64,000 nt of DNA from positions 372,001 through 436,000 of the forward strand of contig NZ_CP009454.1 in assembly GCF_000759475.1 (NCBI RefSeq), given 5' to 3'. The notes beneath the pieces are model-generated. The model was not told where the DNA came from, ran no database searches, and saw nothing but the letters and a program-made list of their open reading frames with translations. This document shows, piece after piece, positions 27,544 to 35,731 of the stretch (position 1 is its first letter; the number at the start of each line of letters is the position of its first letter). A program made the translations under genes and the position numbers. Source of the DNA: Pantoea rwandensis. GTDB taxonomy: Bacteria > Pseudomonadota > Gammaproteobacteria > Enterobacterales > Enterobacteriaceae.

Positions 27544-27620
27544 TGGTCGGCGAGAGAGGATTCGAACCTCCGACCCACTGGTCCCAAACCAGTTGCGCTA
27601 CCAAGCTGCGCTACTCGCCG
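27544..27620 (-). tRNA. proM: tRNA-Pro (anticodon TGG)
   Basis: A 77-base cloverleaf with encoded CCA. The acceptor arm begins CGGCGAG and ends CTCGCCG-ACCA, the D arm reads GCGCAGCTTGGTAGCGC, the anticodon arm CTGGT-TTGGGAC-CAG gives anticodon TGG, and the T arm contains GGTTCGAATCC. The sequence is that of the E. coli proM type, yet the position (between dpp and eptB) is where E. coli has proK (anticodon CGG). The symbol follows the sequence type. Confidence 0.96.
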
Positions 27621-27630
27621 ATGGGGGCGA

Positions 27631-27659
27631 ATATTACTGCTCCCCCCGGAGAGCGTCAA
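27631..27659 (-). promoter_or_regulatory. Promoter of tRNA-Pro
   Basis: On the - strand TTGACG (27654-27659), a 17-base spacer and TAATAT (27631-27636) give a near-consensus sigma-70 promoter. The following GC-rich CGCCCCC is the discriminator expected of a stringently controlled stable-RNA gene. Confidence 0.85.
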
Positions 27660-27745
27660 TCCCTTTTCCGTAAAATCCGCCCGATCGCCTGGAAAGCAAA
27701 CAGCGCCGCAAAAAGCCCTGCCGCTCAACACCTTCCAGAAAACCC

Positions 27746-29437
27746 TTACAACGCTTTAGCAGGCGTCGCCGCGGGTGCCTGACACCAGTTATTCGCCGCT
27801 TTAATTCCGCCATCCGGCGAACTGTAACCCAGGCAGCCTAAAATGGTATCGAACAACTCAACATGACGATGGGTTTTCCCTACGCGCTGCTGCGCCTGCA
27901 AACGCTCGAAGTTACTGCGGTTGGTGGGATCTTCAAGATATTTATCAGAGGCCCAAACCATCATCGGCACGCGGAACTGCTCCGGCGGAGCCATCTCACG
28001 CGGCGTGCCGTGCAAGTGCATATTATCGCTGATCGACTCACCATGATCAGCGGCATAAAACACAATTGCCTTCTTATCACGTAGCTGATCGAGCACGCTA
28101 TCCAGCATGGTATCGACGTACAGAATCGAGTTGTCATAAGCATTGATCAACTGCGCTTTGCTACAGGTCTCATCCACGCCCATACATTCCGGCTGATAAC
28201 GTGCGAAGCTGCGCGGATAACGCTGAGAATAAAGGTAATGCGAACCTTTGGTGTGCAACACCACCAGATGCTTACCTTTCGGGAAACGTTGCAGTGAAGC
28301 TTGCAGTTCCGGCACCAGCAGCATGTCATCCACCGCTTTACCCTGATTACGCTTCTCAGAACCAATCTGCTCACGGAACGAGAAATTATTCACATCGGCG
28401 TTATCGTAAAACCACACTTCACTCTGCATGGCGAACAGCTCAGACGTAAAGCCCAGCTCCTTCATCACGGCAAAAACGTTCTGCTCTTTCAGCGTGCGGC
28501 CAGGGTTATCCATGGTGCCGCCTTCACGCACAAACATGCAGCGCAGCGACAATTTGGTGGCGGTATCACAAGACTCACCACGGAAAGCGACCAGGTTTTT
28601 CTCTTTGGAAAGCTTCGGCGTGGTATCGCGGTCATAGCCCAGCAAACCCATGTGGTCCCAGCGCGTGGTCTCGCCAATCACAAACACCACATAGGTATCA
28701 TCAATGCCTGGCGGTGCCACGTAAGTAAACTTCTTCGCTGGATCGAGCAGCTCTGCTCCATCCACCTCTTCATCAACTTTGGTCCAGGCAAATAGCCCTA
28801 ATGCCGCTATCCAGTTAGAAGGCAGATACGAGTGTGCCACCACCCCGCCGTAACTTGGCAGGTCGATATTGGTGATCTCTTCATTCACTTTTTGCAGTTT
28901 GTCGAAATAGCGAATCGGCAACCAGACCAGCGCTACGCTCAGCAGCATAATCACCGCAGGCTTCAGACGCTGGCCCGGCGTTTTTAATTGCTCAATCAAC
29001 GTCTGGCTGAGGTTATTGCGCCAAATCATCAGCAGCGGCAGCGCGCTGACCAGCACCATCCACATCACAAAGCGCATGCCGACCACCTCTTTAGAGAGAT
29101 CGACATCAGTGGTCATCACTGAGGCCACGATGCCGTAGCCGATCACCACATTAAAGAAAGCCATGTAATAGGCGGCAGCCACGGAAATCACCACGGTTAA
29201 CGTGGCAAGGATGCGATAAACCCACTTACCACCCAGCGATAGCAGACGCATCAGGAAAAACGTCAGCAACACCGCAGCCGTCACTTCGGCTACCGCAGAA
29301 AGCCAGTTAGAGAGCGTGGATTTCGTTAAGAAGCCGTCAAATCGGCGATAAAAAATGGGCAAATTCAACAAGATGCCGAGATAGAGCGCAAGCAACAGCG
29401 ACAGCTTTTGCTGCGTTAACGTTTTGATATAATTCAT
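27746..29437 (-). CDS. eptB: Kdo2-lipid A phosphoethanolamine 7''-transferase EptB
   Basis: An inner-membrane enzyme that adds phosphoethanolamine to the outer Kdo of LPS, facing the periplasm. 563 residues, exactly the E. coli length. Five N-terminal helices (about 10-170) are followed by an alkaline-phosphatase-fold domain with IGETTRWDH (metal Glu about 256), CDTATKLS (nucleophile Thr about 292) and YAADHGES (metal Asp/His). Cysteines in the periplasmic domain (for example CDTATKLSLRCM) should form disulfides. Monocistronic; the neighbouring tRNA-Pro and dpp operon match the E. coli order. Confidence 0.97.
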   Translation of the reverse strand: MNYIKTLTQQKLSLLLALYLGILLNLPIFYRRFDGFLTKSTLSNWLSAVAEVTAAVLLTFFLMRLLSLGGKWVYRILATLTVVISVAAAYYMAFFNVVIGYGIVASVMTTDVDLSKEVVGMRFVMWMVLVSALPLLMIWRNNLSQTLIEQLKTPGQRLKPAVIMLLSVALVWLPIRYFDKLQKVNEEITNIDLPSYGGVVAHSYLPSNWIAALGLFAWTKVDEEVDGAELLDPAKKFTYVAPPGIDDTYVVFVIGETTRWDHMGLLGYDRDTTPKLSKEKNLVAFRGESCDTATKLSLRCMFVREGGTMDNPGRTLKEQNVFAVMKELGFTSELFAMQSEVWFYDNADVNNFSFREQIGSEKRNQGKAVDDMLLVPELQASLQRFPKGKHLVVLHTKGSHYLYSQRYPRSFARYQPECMGVDETCSKAQLINAYDNSILYVDTMLDSVLDQLRDKKAIVFYAADHGESISDNMHLHGTPREMAPPEQFRVPMMVWASDKYLEDPTNRSNFERLQAQQRVGKTHRHVELFDTILGCLGYSSPDGGIKAANNWCQAPAATPAKAL

Positions 29438-29656
29438 TTACTTATTCATTCCTGACCCGGTGTCAATAAACCAACCTTAAATGTGACTATTTAAAGTCAA
29501 TAGAGTTCGTCCGTGAGCGAGAAAAGCGCAAGCAGCGAGCAGGAACGGGACGAATCTGAACCGGAACGGCAATGAAGGCGCATGCAGCGCAGCAGTAGAA
29601 CATTTAACCAATGGTAAGACCAGACAATAATTGATCTGACCCCATAAAATGATAAA
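29438..29656. other. Intergenic region between eptB and ohr
   Basis: About 220 bases that should contain the eptB promoter. TTCGTCCG (29506) and CGGGACGAA (29546) form an imperfect inverted repeat. No gene is seen. Confidence 0.45.
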
Positions 29657-29674
29657 AGGCCCCTGACGGAGCCT
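29657..29674 (-). terminator. Terminator of ohr
   Basis: AGGCTCC-GTCA-GGGGCCT (one T-G pair) followed by TTTT on the - strand, 22 bases past the ohr stop. Confidence 0.8.
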
Positions 29675-29696
29675 CTTTTTCCAACTGGCTGCGACC

Positions 29697-30125
29697 TTAG
29701 CGAATGATGTTCAGGGTCACATCAATATTGCCACGGGTCGCGTTAGAGTACGGGCAAACAATGTGTGCCGCATCCACCAGCTTCTGCGCTTCTGCTGCAT
29801 CCATTTCTGGCAGATGGATATTCAGTTTGGCTTCAATACCAAAACCGGTTGGGATTGGGCCAATACCTACTTCCCCTTCAATCCACGCATCTTTCGGCAT
29901 GGTGATTTTGTCGCGACCCGCTACGAACTTCATCGCACCCAGGAAGCACGCTGAGTAACCCGCAGCGAACAGCTGCTCTGGGTTAGTGACTTCACCGCCT
30001 GCGCCGCCCATCTCTTTTGGCACGCCCAGTTTCACATCCAGCACATTGTCAGAAGAAGTCGCACGACCATCACGGCCGCCAGTGGCTTTGGCTTTTGCGG
30101 TATAAACAACTTTATCTAAAGACAT
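29697..30125 (-). CDS. ohr: Organic hydroperoxide resistance protein Ohr
   Basis: A thiol peroxidase of the Ohr/OsmC fold that reduces organic and fatty-acid hydroperoxides, using lipoylated proteins as electron source. 142 residues starting MSLDKVVYTAKAKATGGRDG. The two catalytic cysteines are in GYSACFLGAMKF (about 60) and IVCPYSNATRGN (about 124), and ATGGRDGRA is the Ohr (not OsmC) signature. The start at 30125 is preferred over upstream in-frame codons. ohrR lies directly upstream on the same strand. Confidence 0.95.
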   Translation of the reverse strand: MSLDKVVYTAKAKATGGRDGRATSSDNVLDVKLGVPKEMGGAGGEVTNPEQLFAAGYSACFLGAMKFVAGRDKITMPKDAWIEGEVGIGPIPTGFGIEAKLNIHLPEMDAAEAQKLVDAAHIVCPYSNATRGNIDVTLNIIR

Positions 30126-30142
30126 GATAACCTCACTATTCA

Positions 30143-30170
30143 CTATATAATCGCGCACTATATATATACG
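30143..30170 (-). promoter_or_regulatory. Probable OhrR operator upstream of ohr
   Basis: An AT-rich imperfect palindrome with central CGCG (CTATATAATCGCGCACTATA) just before ohr. It shares the layout TAG-n-GCGC-nnT-n-TATA with the site at 30695-30719 before ohrR. OhrR binding is inferred from position. Confidence 0.5.
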
Positions 30171-30222
30171 CAGTTTTTGACATTGATAGTCAGAATGCCG
30201 CCTTGACGACATCCGTCATACT

Positions 30223-30687
30223 TTATTTGGCGCGGTTGAGATTGGCGCGCAAATCGTCGAGCTGATTTTTTAATGCAATCAATGTGTCATCGTCGCAGGC
30301 CGTGGCGCAGCGCACCGCTTCGGGAATGCTTTGTGCCCGTTCACGCAGCGCATGACCTTCATCGGTCAGTGTCACCACCACCTGGCGCTCATCCCGACGC
30401 GAACGCTGGCGGCGCAATAAACCTGCGACCTCCAGACGCTTTAACAGCGGCGTCAGGGTGGCTGAATCAAGAAACAGCTGCTCGCCAATCTCAGATACTG
30501 TCACATCATCCTGATTCCACAACACCAGCATCACCAGATATTGCGGATAGGTAATTTCCAGCTCAGCCAGCAGCTGGCGATAGACTTTGTGCATCGCGAG
30601 GTTCGCGGAATAGAGCGCGAAGCAGAGATGTTGATCAACCTGGAGTGGCATCTGCTGCACTTTTTTGTCATCTTGATTACTGTTCAT
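30223..30687 (-). CDS. ohrR: MarR-family organic-peroxide sensor OhrR
   Basis: 154-residue repressor with a winged-helix fold: [36 protein letters not shown] (recognition helix region) and [14 protein letters not shown] (wing). The peroxide-sensing Cys is in [10 protein letters not shown] near residue 22, and the reducing Tyr residues of the family are present. Oxidation of that Cys releases DNA and induces ohr. The start at 30687 is placed at MNSNQDDKK; it leaves only 61 bases to the divergent alarmone hydrolase-like gene. Confidence 0.94.
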   Translation of the reverse strand: MNSNQDDKKVQQMPLQVDQHLCFALYSANLAMHKVYRQLLAELEITYPQYLVMLVLWNQDDVTVSEIGEQLFLDSATLTPLLKRLEVAGLLRRQRSRRDERQVVVTLTDEGHALRERAQSIPEAVRCATACDDDTLIALKNQLDDLRANLNRAK

Positions 30688-30694
30688 GCGATTC

Positions 30695-30719
30695 AATATA
30701 GATAGCGCGCTAGATAATT
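30695..30719. promoter_or_regulatory. Probable shared operator between ohrR and the divergent hydrolase gene
   Basis: AATATAGATAGCGCGCTAGATAATT minus its ends: the core TAGCGCGCTA is a perfect 10-base palindrome flanked by AT-rich arms, lying 8 bases from the ohrR start and 30 bases from the divergent gene. It resembles the site before ohr, so OhrR may control all three genes. Confidence 0.5.
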
Positions 30720-30748
30720 GCAAGCAACTTTATTCCGGAGCGTTAAAG

Positions 30749-31342
30749 ATGCGTGATTCACTGGAAGAACAAGCGCGCCGTTATGCCACGCAAGCACATG
30801 CTGCTGCGGGCCAGCGTCGCAAATACACCGATGAACCTTACATTGTGCACCCGGCAGCGGTGGCCGAACTGGTACGCAGCGTCACCGATGATGAACAGAT
30901 GATTGCCGCCGCGTGGCTGCATGACACCGTTGAAGATACCCCGAGCACCTTACAGGACATTGAAAGCCATTTTGGTCCGCGCGTCGCAAAGCTCGTCGAT
31001 ATGCTGACTGACAGCGCGCAGCCCGAGGCGAAAAACCGCGCCGCGCGTAAACTGGCGCACTTCCGTCATACCGCCGAAGCCTGTCCCGATGCGCAAACCA
31101 TCAAGCTGGCCGATATCATCGATAATACCCGCGCCATTGTGCATTTCGATCCCGACTTTGCGCGTATCTACCTGATTGAAAAAAAGGTACAGATCCAGCT
31201 GTTGAATGAGGGAAACCCGCAATTATGGCAGCAGGCTGAGCAGATTATTCAACACGGCATTGATCAACTGGCGCAACCTCCGCACAGCGTGCCAGAGAGT
31301 TGGTTTTTGAAACAGGCGGCTAAATACGGCGGATTAAGCTAA
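30749..31342 (+). CDS. Small HD-domain alarmone (ppGpp) hydrolase-like protein
   Basis: 197 residues made up almost wholly of the RelA/SpoT-type HD hydrolase domain, as in Mesh1 and bacterial small alarmone hydrolases. Motifs: RYATQAHAAAGQRRKYTDEPYIVHP (quoted by position, residues 11-35, with the metal His at 34), AWLHDTVEDT (His58-Asp59 and Glu62-Asp63) and IKLADIIDNTRAI (Asp for metal and N for substrate). No synthetase, TGS or ACT domain is present, so degradation only is expected. GGAG at 30737 supports the ATG at 30749. The substrate could be (p)ppGpp or a related nucleotide; family membership is clear, the in vivo role is not. Confidence 0.82.
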   Translation: MRDSLEEQARRYATQAHAAAGQRRKYTDEPYIVHPAAVAELVRSVTDDEQMIAAAWLHDTVEDTPSTLQDIESHFGPRVAKLVDMLTDSAQPEAKNRAARKLAHFRHTAEACPDAQTIKLADIIDNTRAIVHFDPDFARIYLIEKKVQIQLLNEGNPQLWQQAEQIIQHGIDQLAQPPHSVPESWFLKQAAKYGGLS

Positions 31343-31365
31343 AAAAAACCCGCCGTGCAGGCGGG
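31341..31365 (-). terminator. Terminator between the convergent hydrolase and NadS-type genes
   Basis: CCCGCC-GTGCA-GGCGGG stem flanked on the left by AAAAAAAA, giving TTTTTTTT on the - strand. It terminates the leftward Xre gene and may also slow rightward transcription. Confidence 0.82.
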
Positions 31366-31385
31366 TCAGAGAACCGATAGTCTTC

Positions 31386-31682
31386 TTACTCGAGTAACTG
31401 CCGTCCCAGATAGGGGTTTGCTTGCAGCAGTTTCATCAGTTTACGCGCCGTAGCGGATGGGCGCGTGCGTTGCGCCTCCCAACTTTTTACAGATGAAACG
31501 CTCACCCCCATCACGCGGGCGAACTCATCCACCTGCATGCCGGTCATTTCGCGTAAACGCTGTGGCTCGGGAACGGATACTGCGTTGAGTGTAATTTCTG
31601 ATACGGAAGGCTGTGCATCACGTGTCAAAACAATCTGCTCAAGGCTACTCAATAACTCGACCATTGGATCTTTTATTTCCAT
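31386..31682 (-). CDS. NadS/HigA-like Xre-family transcriptional regulator
   Basis: 98 residues with a C-terminal helix-turn-helix: MQVDEFARVMGVSVSSVKSW followed by EAQRTRPSATARKLMKLL. The layout (disordered N-terminus, HTH at the end) fits the NadS/HigA antitoxin group, normally encoded just after a RelE/HigB-type toxin. No such toxin is recognisable upstream (31683-31970), so it may be an orphan or the toxin may have decayed. Confidence 0.8.
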   Translation of the reverse strand: MEIKDPMVELLSSLEQIVLTRDAQPSVSEITLNAVSVPEPQRLREMTGMQVDEFARVMGVSVSSVKSWEAQRTRPSATARKLMKLLQANPYLGRQLLE

Positions 31683-31966
31683 AGAGAACTCCTTAAAAAC
31701 TCACTATGAAGCACGTGAAAGTAGAGAGGTAAGCGCCACCAGGCGCTGAAACCCGGCCAAGTCAGGCTGTATCCCGCAACGGTCTTCCCTTCGTCCTTTT
31801 GTTTACTGAGGCGTTGGCTGCTCTCGTCCCCCGAGACACTTACTGTAGCAAGCTCACGGGATGGCTTCATTTGCTGCCTTTCTGCACCCAAAATGACTGT
31901 GGAGATTGATTGTTTTAGTAAACCGTTACGGGACACAGCCTGTTGCACACTGCGAAAAGATGGCAT
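31673..31966 (-). CDS. Hypothetical open frame upstream of the NadS-type gene
   Basis: A 97-residue open frame starting MPSFRSVQQAVSRNGLLKQS, overlapping the Xre gene by 10 bases. I recognise no family. Composition (many Ser, Gln, Trp clusters) is unlike the neighbours and there is no clear ribosome-binding site, so it may not be real. In this position a RelE-like toxin would be expected; the sequence does not look like one. Confidence 0.2.
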   Translation of the reverse strand: MPSFRSVQQAVSRNGLLKQSISTVILGAERQQMKPSRELATVSVSGDESSQRLSKQKDEGKTVAGYSLTWPGFSAWWRLPLYFHVLHSEFLRSSLWK

Positions 31967-32051
31967 AGCAATGCAACAATCAGCCGGGTTACTAATTATG
32001 GGTCAGATCCCCGGCTTTGCTGCCTGATTACTGATTATTTTTTATTCTTAC

Positions 32052-35000
32052 TTATGCCGCAGAAGGATCGATCACCATAAGCAATTGACCCGCCTGCACT
32101 TGTTGCCCAGCCTGGCGATAGAAACAATGGATTTTTCCACTGACTGGCGCCACGATCGGGATCTCCATCTTCATGGATTCGAGTATGCCTACCGTGGCAC
32201 CCGCTTCAATCTCACTGCCTTCGTCAACCAACCATTGCCACACGCTGCCCGCCACCTGGCTCTCTACCGGGCTACACCCTGCAGGCACCGTAATTTCTTC
32301 TGCACGCTGTTCCTGTAACTGGCTGTCGAAGGTAAATTGCCCTTCGGCGCGCCAGCGTGCCAGCTCACTGTCAAAAGCCTGCTGACGCTGTTGCTGGAAG
32401 GCGTCGATTTCACCAGCCTGCTCCACCAGCATCGCCTGATAATCTGCAAGCCGGAATTCGCCCTCTTCGCTACGCAGCGGATAGTCACCCCACGGGAAAC
32501 GCTCGCGAATGCTGAGCAATTCCTCGGCGCTAACCGGATAAAAGCGGATTTGATCGAAAAAGCGCAGCAGCCACGGCTGAGTGAACGCAGCGGTCTGCCG
32601 ATCGCGATTCCACATCTGCATGGTGCGCCCGACAAACTGATAACCGCCCGGCCCTTCCATGCCATAGACGCACATGTAAGCGCCACCAATACCTACCGAG
32701 TTTTCCGCTGTCCAGGTGCGTGCCGGATTGTACTTCGTGGTCACCAGGCGATGACGCGGATCGAGCGGCGTCGCCACGGGTGCACCGAGATAGACATCGC
32801 CCAGCCCCATCACCAGATAGGCGGCGCTGAACACGATCTCCTTCACCTCATCAATGTTGGTAAGGCCATTGATGCGGCGGATAAATTCAATATTGCTGGG
32901 GCACCAGGGCGCATCAGGGCGTACAGACTGGCTGTAGCGGGTAATCGCCTCACGGCAGGCCGCATCGTCCCAGCTGAGCGGCAACCATACGGTGCGTGAG
33001 GGCACTGAGGCCTCGCTGAGGTCGCCTAACTCTCTATCAATGTGCAAAATTTGCGCCAACAGCTTACTTCTCACACAGCACTGTGCATCGTAGTGCACCT
33101 GCAGCGAACGAATGCCCGGCGTTAATTCCAGCTGACCCGGCAGCGGATGGGCTTGCAGCTGTTGCATCAACGCGTGCACGCGGAAACGCAGGGCGATATC
33201 CAGCATCAAATCGCCATATTCAACCAACAGGAAACGGTCACCTGCCGCACGCACACTGAGCGATGGGCGGCCATTTTCTGCCGCCTGATGGTGCAATAGT
33301 GGATCAATAAGGGGCAGCGCAGCGTTCACTGTAAGTGGTACGGATTGCAGTTTGATGATCGCTTCACGCTCTGCCTGCGCCAGTTGATCTGCACTGTTAA
33401 GATCGATCGGCAGGAAGCGCACATGATCCCCGGCTTTGAGCTGTCCGAGCTTCCACAGATCGGCTTCGATCACCGTGGCCGGACAGACAAAGCCACCGAG
33501 TGAGGGGCCGTCCGGGCCGAGGATCACCGGCATATCACCGGTAAAATCCACCGTGCCGAAGGCATAGGCGTTGTCGTGAATGTTGGAGGGATGCATACCC
33601 GCTTCACCGCCGTCGCTGCGTGCCCAGGTCGGTTTGGGGCCAATCAGGCGAATGCCGGTACGGCTGGAGTTGTAGTGCACCTGCCACTCGGCGGCAAAGA
33701 ACTCCGCGATATCATCATCGGTAAAGAAGGTCGGTGCGCCGTGCGGGCCATAAATCACCCGCAGCAGCCATTCGCCGTTAAGTTCCGGCACCAACTCGCC
33801 AGGCAAGTCTGCCGTTGCCAGCACCTGCGGATCGGCAAGATGCAACACATCGCCCGCACGTAAAGCGCGCCCGGCATGACCGCCAAACTTGCCGAGCGTA
33901 AAGGTGCTGCGGCTGCCGAGATAGCGCGGCGTATCCAAGCCCCCTGCCAGCAGCAGATAGCTGCGGCACCCTTCGCTGATATCGCCCAGCGTCAGGGTTT
34001 GCCCGGCCTGTGCGGTGACAATCTGGTGCATCGTTAATGTCTGCTGATCCAGCTGCGCGGCAATCGGTGCCCCGGTGATGACAAAGCTGCACGTCTGGTT
34101 AAAACGCAGCGTGGGGCCACGCAGGGTGATCTCCAGTCCCGCCGCCTGCGCGTCGTTTTTCAGCAGGCGGTTCCCCAGCTGGAACGCGCGGCTGTCAAAC
34201 GGGCCAGACGGCGGCACACCCACGTGCCAGTAGCCGACGCGGCCAGGCGCATCCTGCACCGTCGTTAAGGTGCCGCCGCTGAGGATATCCAGCGTAGGCG
34301 GTTGCCACTGCACGCCGCCCAACGTGGCGGTGATGATGCGGCCTTGCTGGACTTCTGGCAGCGAACAGAGATGGCGCAACCACAGCAGATTGGTTTCGAT
34401 ACCGTACAGCTCGGTAGCGTCCAGCGCCTGCGCCATGCTGCGCAATGCCACTTCACGGCTGGCCGCATGCACAATCACTTTTGCCAGCATCGGATCGTAG
34501 AACGGCGACACCTCCATGCCGGTTTCCACGCTGCTGTCGATGCGCAGCGTGGCGTCTTCACTTTCCGTCGGAAACTTAACGTGACTAAGCAAACCGGCAC
34601 TGGGCTGGAACTGTTTGGCCGGATCTTCGGCGTACAGGCGCACCTGTATCGCATGGCCCTGCGCCTCAGTCGATAAGGTGTGCAGCGGCGGCAACGTTTG
34701 CTGCGCCAGCTCCACCATCCAGCGTACCAAATCCACGCCATACACCATTTCAGTGACGCCGTGCTCCACCTGCAAACGGGTGTTCACTTCAAGGAACCAG
34801 AACTGCTGGCTGGCATCATCGTAGACATACTCCACGGTGCCTGCGCTGCGGTAATTGACCGCGCACGCCAGACGCACCGCCGTGGCCTGCAGTTCGGCGC
34901 GAACGGCCGCACTCAGTCCCGGCGCGGGTGTTTCTTCCAGCACTTTTTGGTTGCGGCGCTGGGCGGAACAATCACGCTCGCCAAGGGCGATGACGTTGCC

Positions 35001-35651
35001 GGCCCCATCGCCTAAAATCTGTACTTCGATGTGACGCGCGCGGGCGATAAATTTCTCTAAAAATACGCCATCGTCGGCGAAGTTGTTGCCTGCCAGACGT
35101 TTCACGCGTGTAAATGCGGCGTTAAGCTGCTCGGCATCATCGCAGCGCTGCATGCCAATACCGCCGCCACCGGCGGTGCTTTTCAACATCACCGGATAGC
35201 CAATCTGTTCCGCCATGACGTGTGCTTCGTCCAGCGAAGTCAGCAAACCACTGCCGGGCAACAGCGGCACCTGATTTTCCTGTGCCAGCGCACGCGCACG
35301 ATGTTTCAAACCAAATGCCGCCATCTGTTCGGTCGTTGGGCCAAGGAACTGCACGCCGGCCGCTTCACAGCGCGTCACAAACTCGGGATTTTCACTGAGG
35401 AAACCGTAGCCGGGATGCACCGCCTGCGCCCCGCTCTGTGCGGCAATTTCCAGTATTTTTTGCTGATTGAGATAAGTGTCTCGCACCTGCCCTTCGCCCA
35501 GCGACCAGGCTTCATCGGCCAGTCGCACATGGCGCGCGTGGCGATCGGCTTCGGCATACACCGCAATCGCGCGGATGTTCATGGCTTGCAAGGTACGGAT
35601 GATGCGCACGGCAATCGCGCCACGGTTGGCAATCAATACGCGATCAATCAT
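32052..35651 (-). CDS. Biotin-dependent guanidine carboxylase (annotated family: urea carboxylase)
   Basis: 1199 residues in one chain: an N-terminal biotin carboxylase with ATP-grasp loop (TAGGGGIGMQR, about 165), a central carboxyltransferase of KipA/KipI type (about 470-1090), and a C-terminal biotin carrier with ESMKMEIP (Lys1161 for biotin). Family members lying behind a guanidine-I riboswitch and beside DUF1989 proteins are known to carboxylate guanidine far better than urea, the first step of guanidine nitrogen assimilation. That exact context is seen here (riboswitch at 39810-39905), so guanidine is the preferred reading. It is last in the operon. The allophanate hydrolase that completes the pathway is not found next to it or elsewhere in the window. 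Confidence 0.88.
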   Translation of the reverse strand: MIDRVLIANRGAIAVRIIRTLQAMNIRAIAVYAEADRHARHVRLADEAWSLGEGQVRDTYLNQQKILEIAAQSGAQAVHPGYGFLSENPEFVTRCEAAGVQFLGPTTEQMAAFGLKHRARALAQENQVPLLPGSGLLTSLDEAHVMAEQIGYPVMLKSTAGGGGIGMQRCDDAEQLNAAFTRVKRLAGNNFADDGVFLEKFIARARHIEVQILGDGAGNVIALGERDCSAQRRNQKVLEETPAPGLSAAVRAELQATAVRLACAVNYRSAGTVEYVYDDASQQFWFLEVNTRLQVEHGVTEMVYGVDLVRWMVELAQQTLPPLHTLSTEAQGHAIQVRLYAEDPAKQFQPSAGLLSHVKFPTESEDATLRIDSSVETGMEVSPFYDPMLAKVIVHAASREVALRSMAQALDATELYGIETNLLWLRHLCSLPEVQQGRIITATLGGVQWQPPTLDILSGGTLTTVQDAPGRVGYWHVGVPPSGPFDSRAFQLGNRLLKNDAQAAGLEITLRGPTLRFNQTCSFVITGAPIAAQLDQQTLTMHQIVTAQAGQTLTLGDISEGCRSYLLLAGGLDTPRYLGSRSTFTLGKFGGHAGRALRAGDVLHLADPQVLATADLPGELVPELNGEWLLRVIYGPHGAPTFFTDDDIAEFFAAEWQVHYNSSRTGIRLIGPKPTWARSDGGEAGMHPSNIHDNAYAFGTVDFTGDMPVILGPDGPSLGGFVCPATVIEADLWKLGQLKAGDHVRFLPIDLNSADQLAQAEREAIIKLQSVPLTVNAALPLIDPLLHHQAAENGRPSLSVRAAGDRFLLVEYGDLMLDIALRFRVHALMQQLQAHPLPGQLELTPGIRSLQVHYDAQCCVRSKLLAQILHIDRELGDLSEASVPSRTVWLPLSWDDAACREAITRYSQSVRPDAPWCPSNIEFIRRINGLTNIDEVKEIVFSAAYLVMGLGDVYLGAPVATPLDPRHRLVTTKYNPARTWTAENSVGIGGAYMCVYGMEGPGGYQFVGRTMQMWNRDRQTAAFTQPWLLRFFDQIRFYPVSAEELLSIRERFPWGDYPLRSEEGEFRLADYQAMLVEQAGEIDAFQQQRQQAFDSELARWRAEGQFTFDSQLQEQRAEEITVPAGCSPVESQVAGSVWQWLVDEGSEIEAGATVGILESMKMEIPIVAPVSGKIHCFYRQAGQQVQAGQLLMVIDPSAA

Positions 35652-35671
35652 GAGTGAAATCTCTTATTACG

Positions 35672-35720
35672 GCAGGTCGTCCTGCGTGGACAATGACGGC
35701 AAAAAACGGGTCGTCCCGTT
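35672..35720 (-). other. Twin hairpins with identical core, between carboxylase and DUF1989 genes
   Basis: GCAGGTCGTCCTGC (35672-35685) and AACGGGTCGTCCCGTT (35705-35720) are two short palindromes sharing GGTCGTCC. They lie in the 80-base gap before the carboxylase and may modulate its translation or mRNA stability. Confidence 0.5.
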
Positions 35721-35731
35721 GCGTCAAAGCA

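Noticed and set aside
27116..27759. Open frames running through the duplicated repeats and tRNA-Pro
   Set aside because: They cross palindromes and a tRNA gene, and two of them are the same sequence because of the tandem duplication; they look like chance frames in GC-rich DNA.
29632..32010. GATCTGACCC-type inverted pair flanking the ohr-to-NadS segment, as possible transposon ends
   Set aside because: The match is only about 10-14 bases with an indel, there is no transposase and no target duplication could be seen, so chance or a dispersed motif is more likely.
32052..35651. Urea amidolyase or urea carboxylase acting on urea
   Set aside because: The guanidine-I riboswitch and the two DUF1989 genes fit guanidine assimilation better; there is no allophanate hydrolase domain in the chain.
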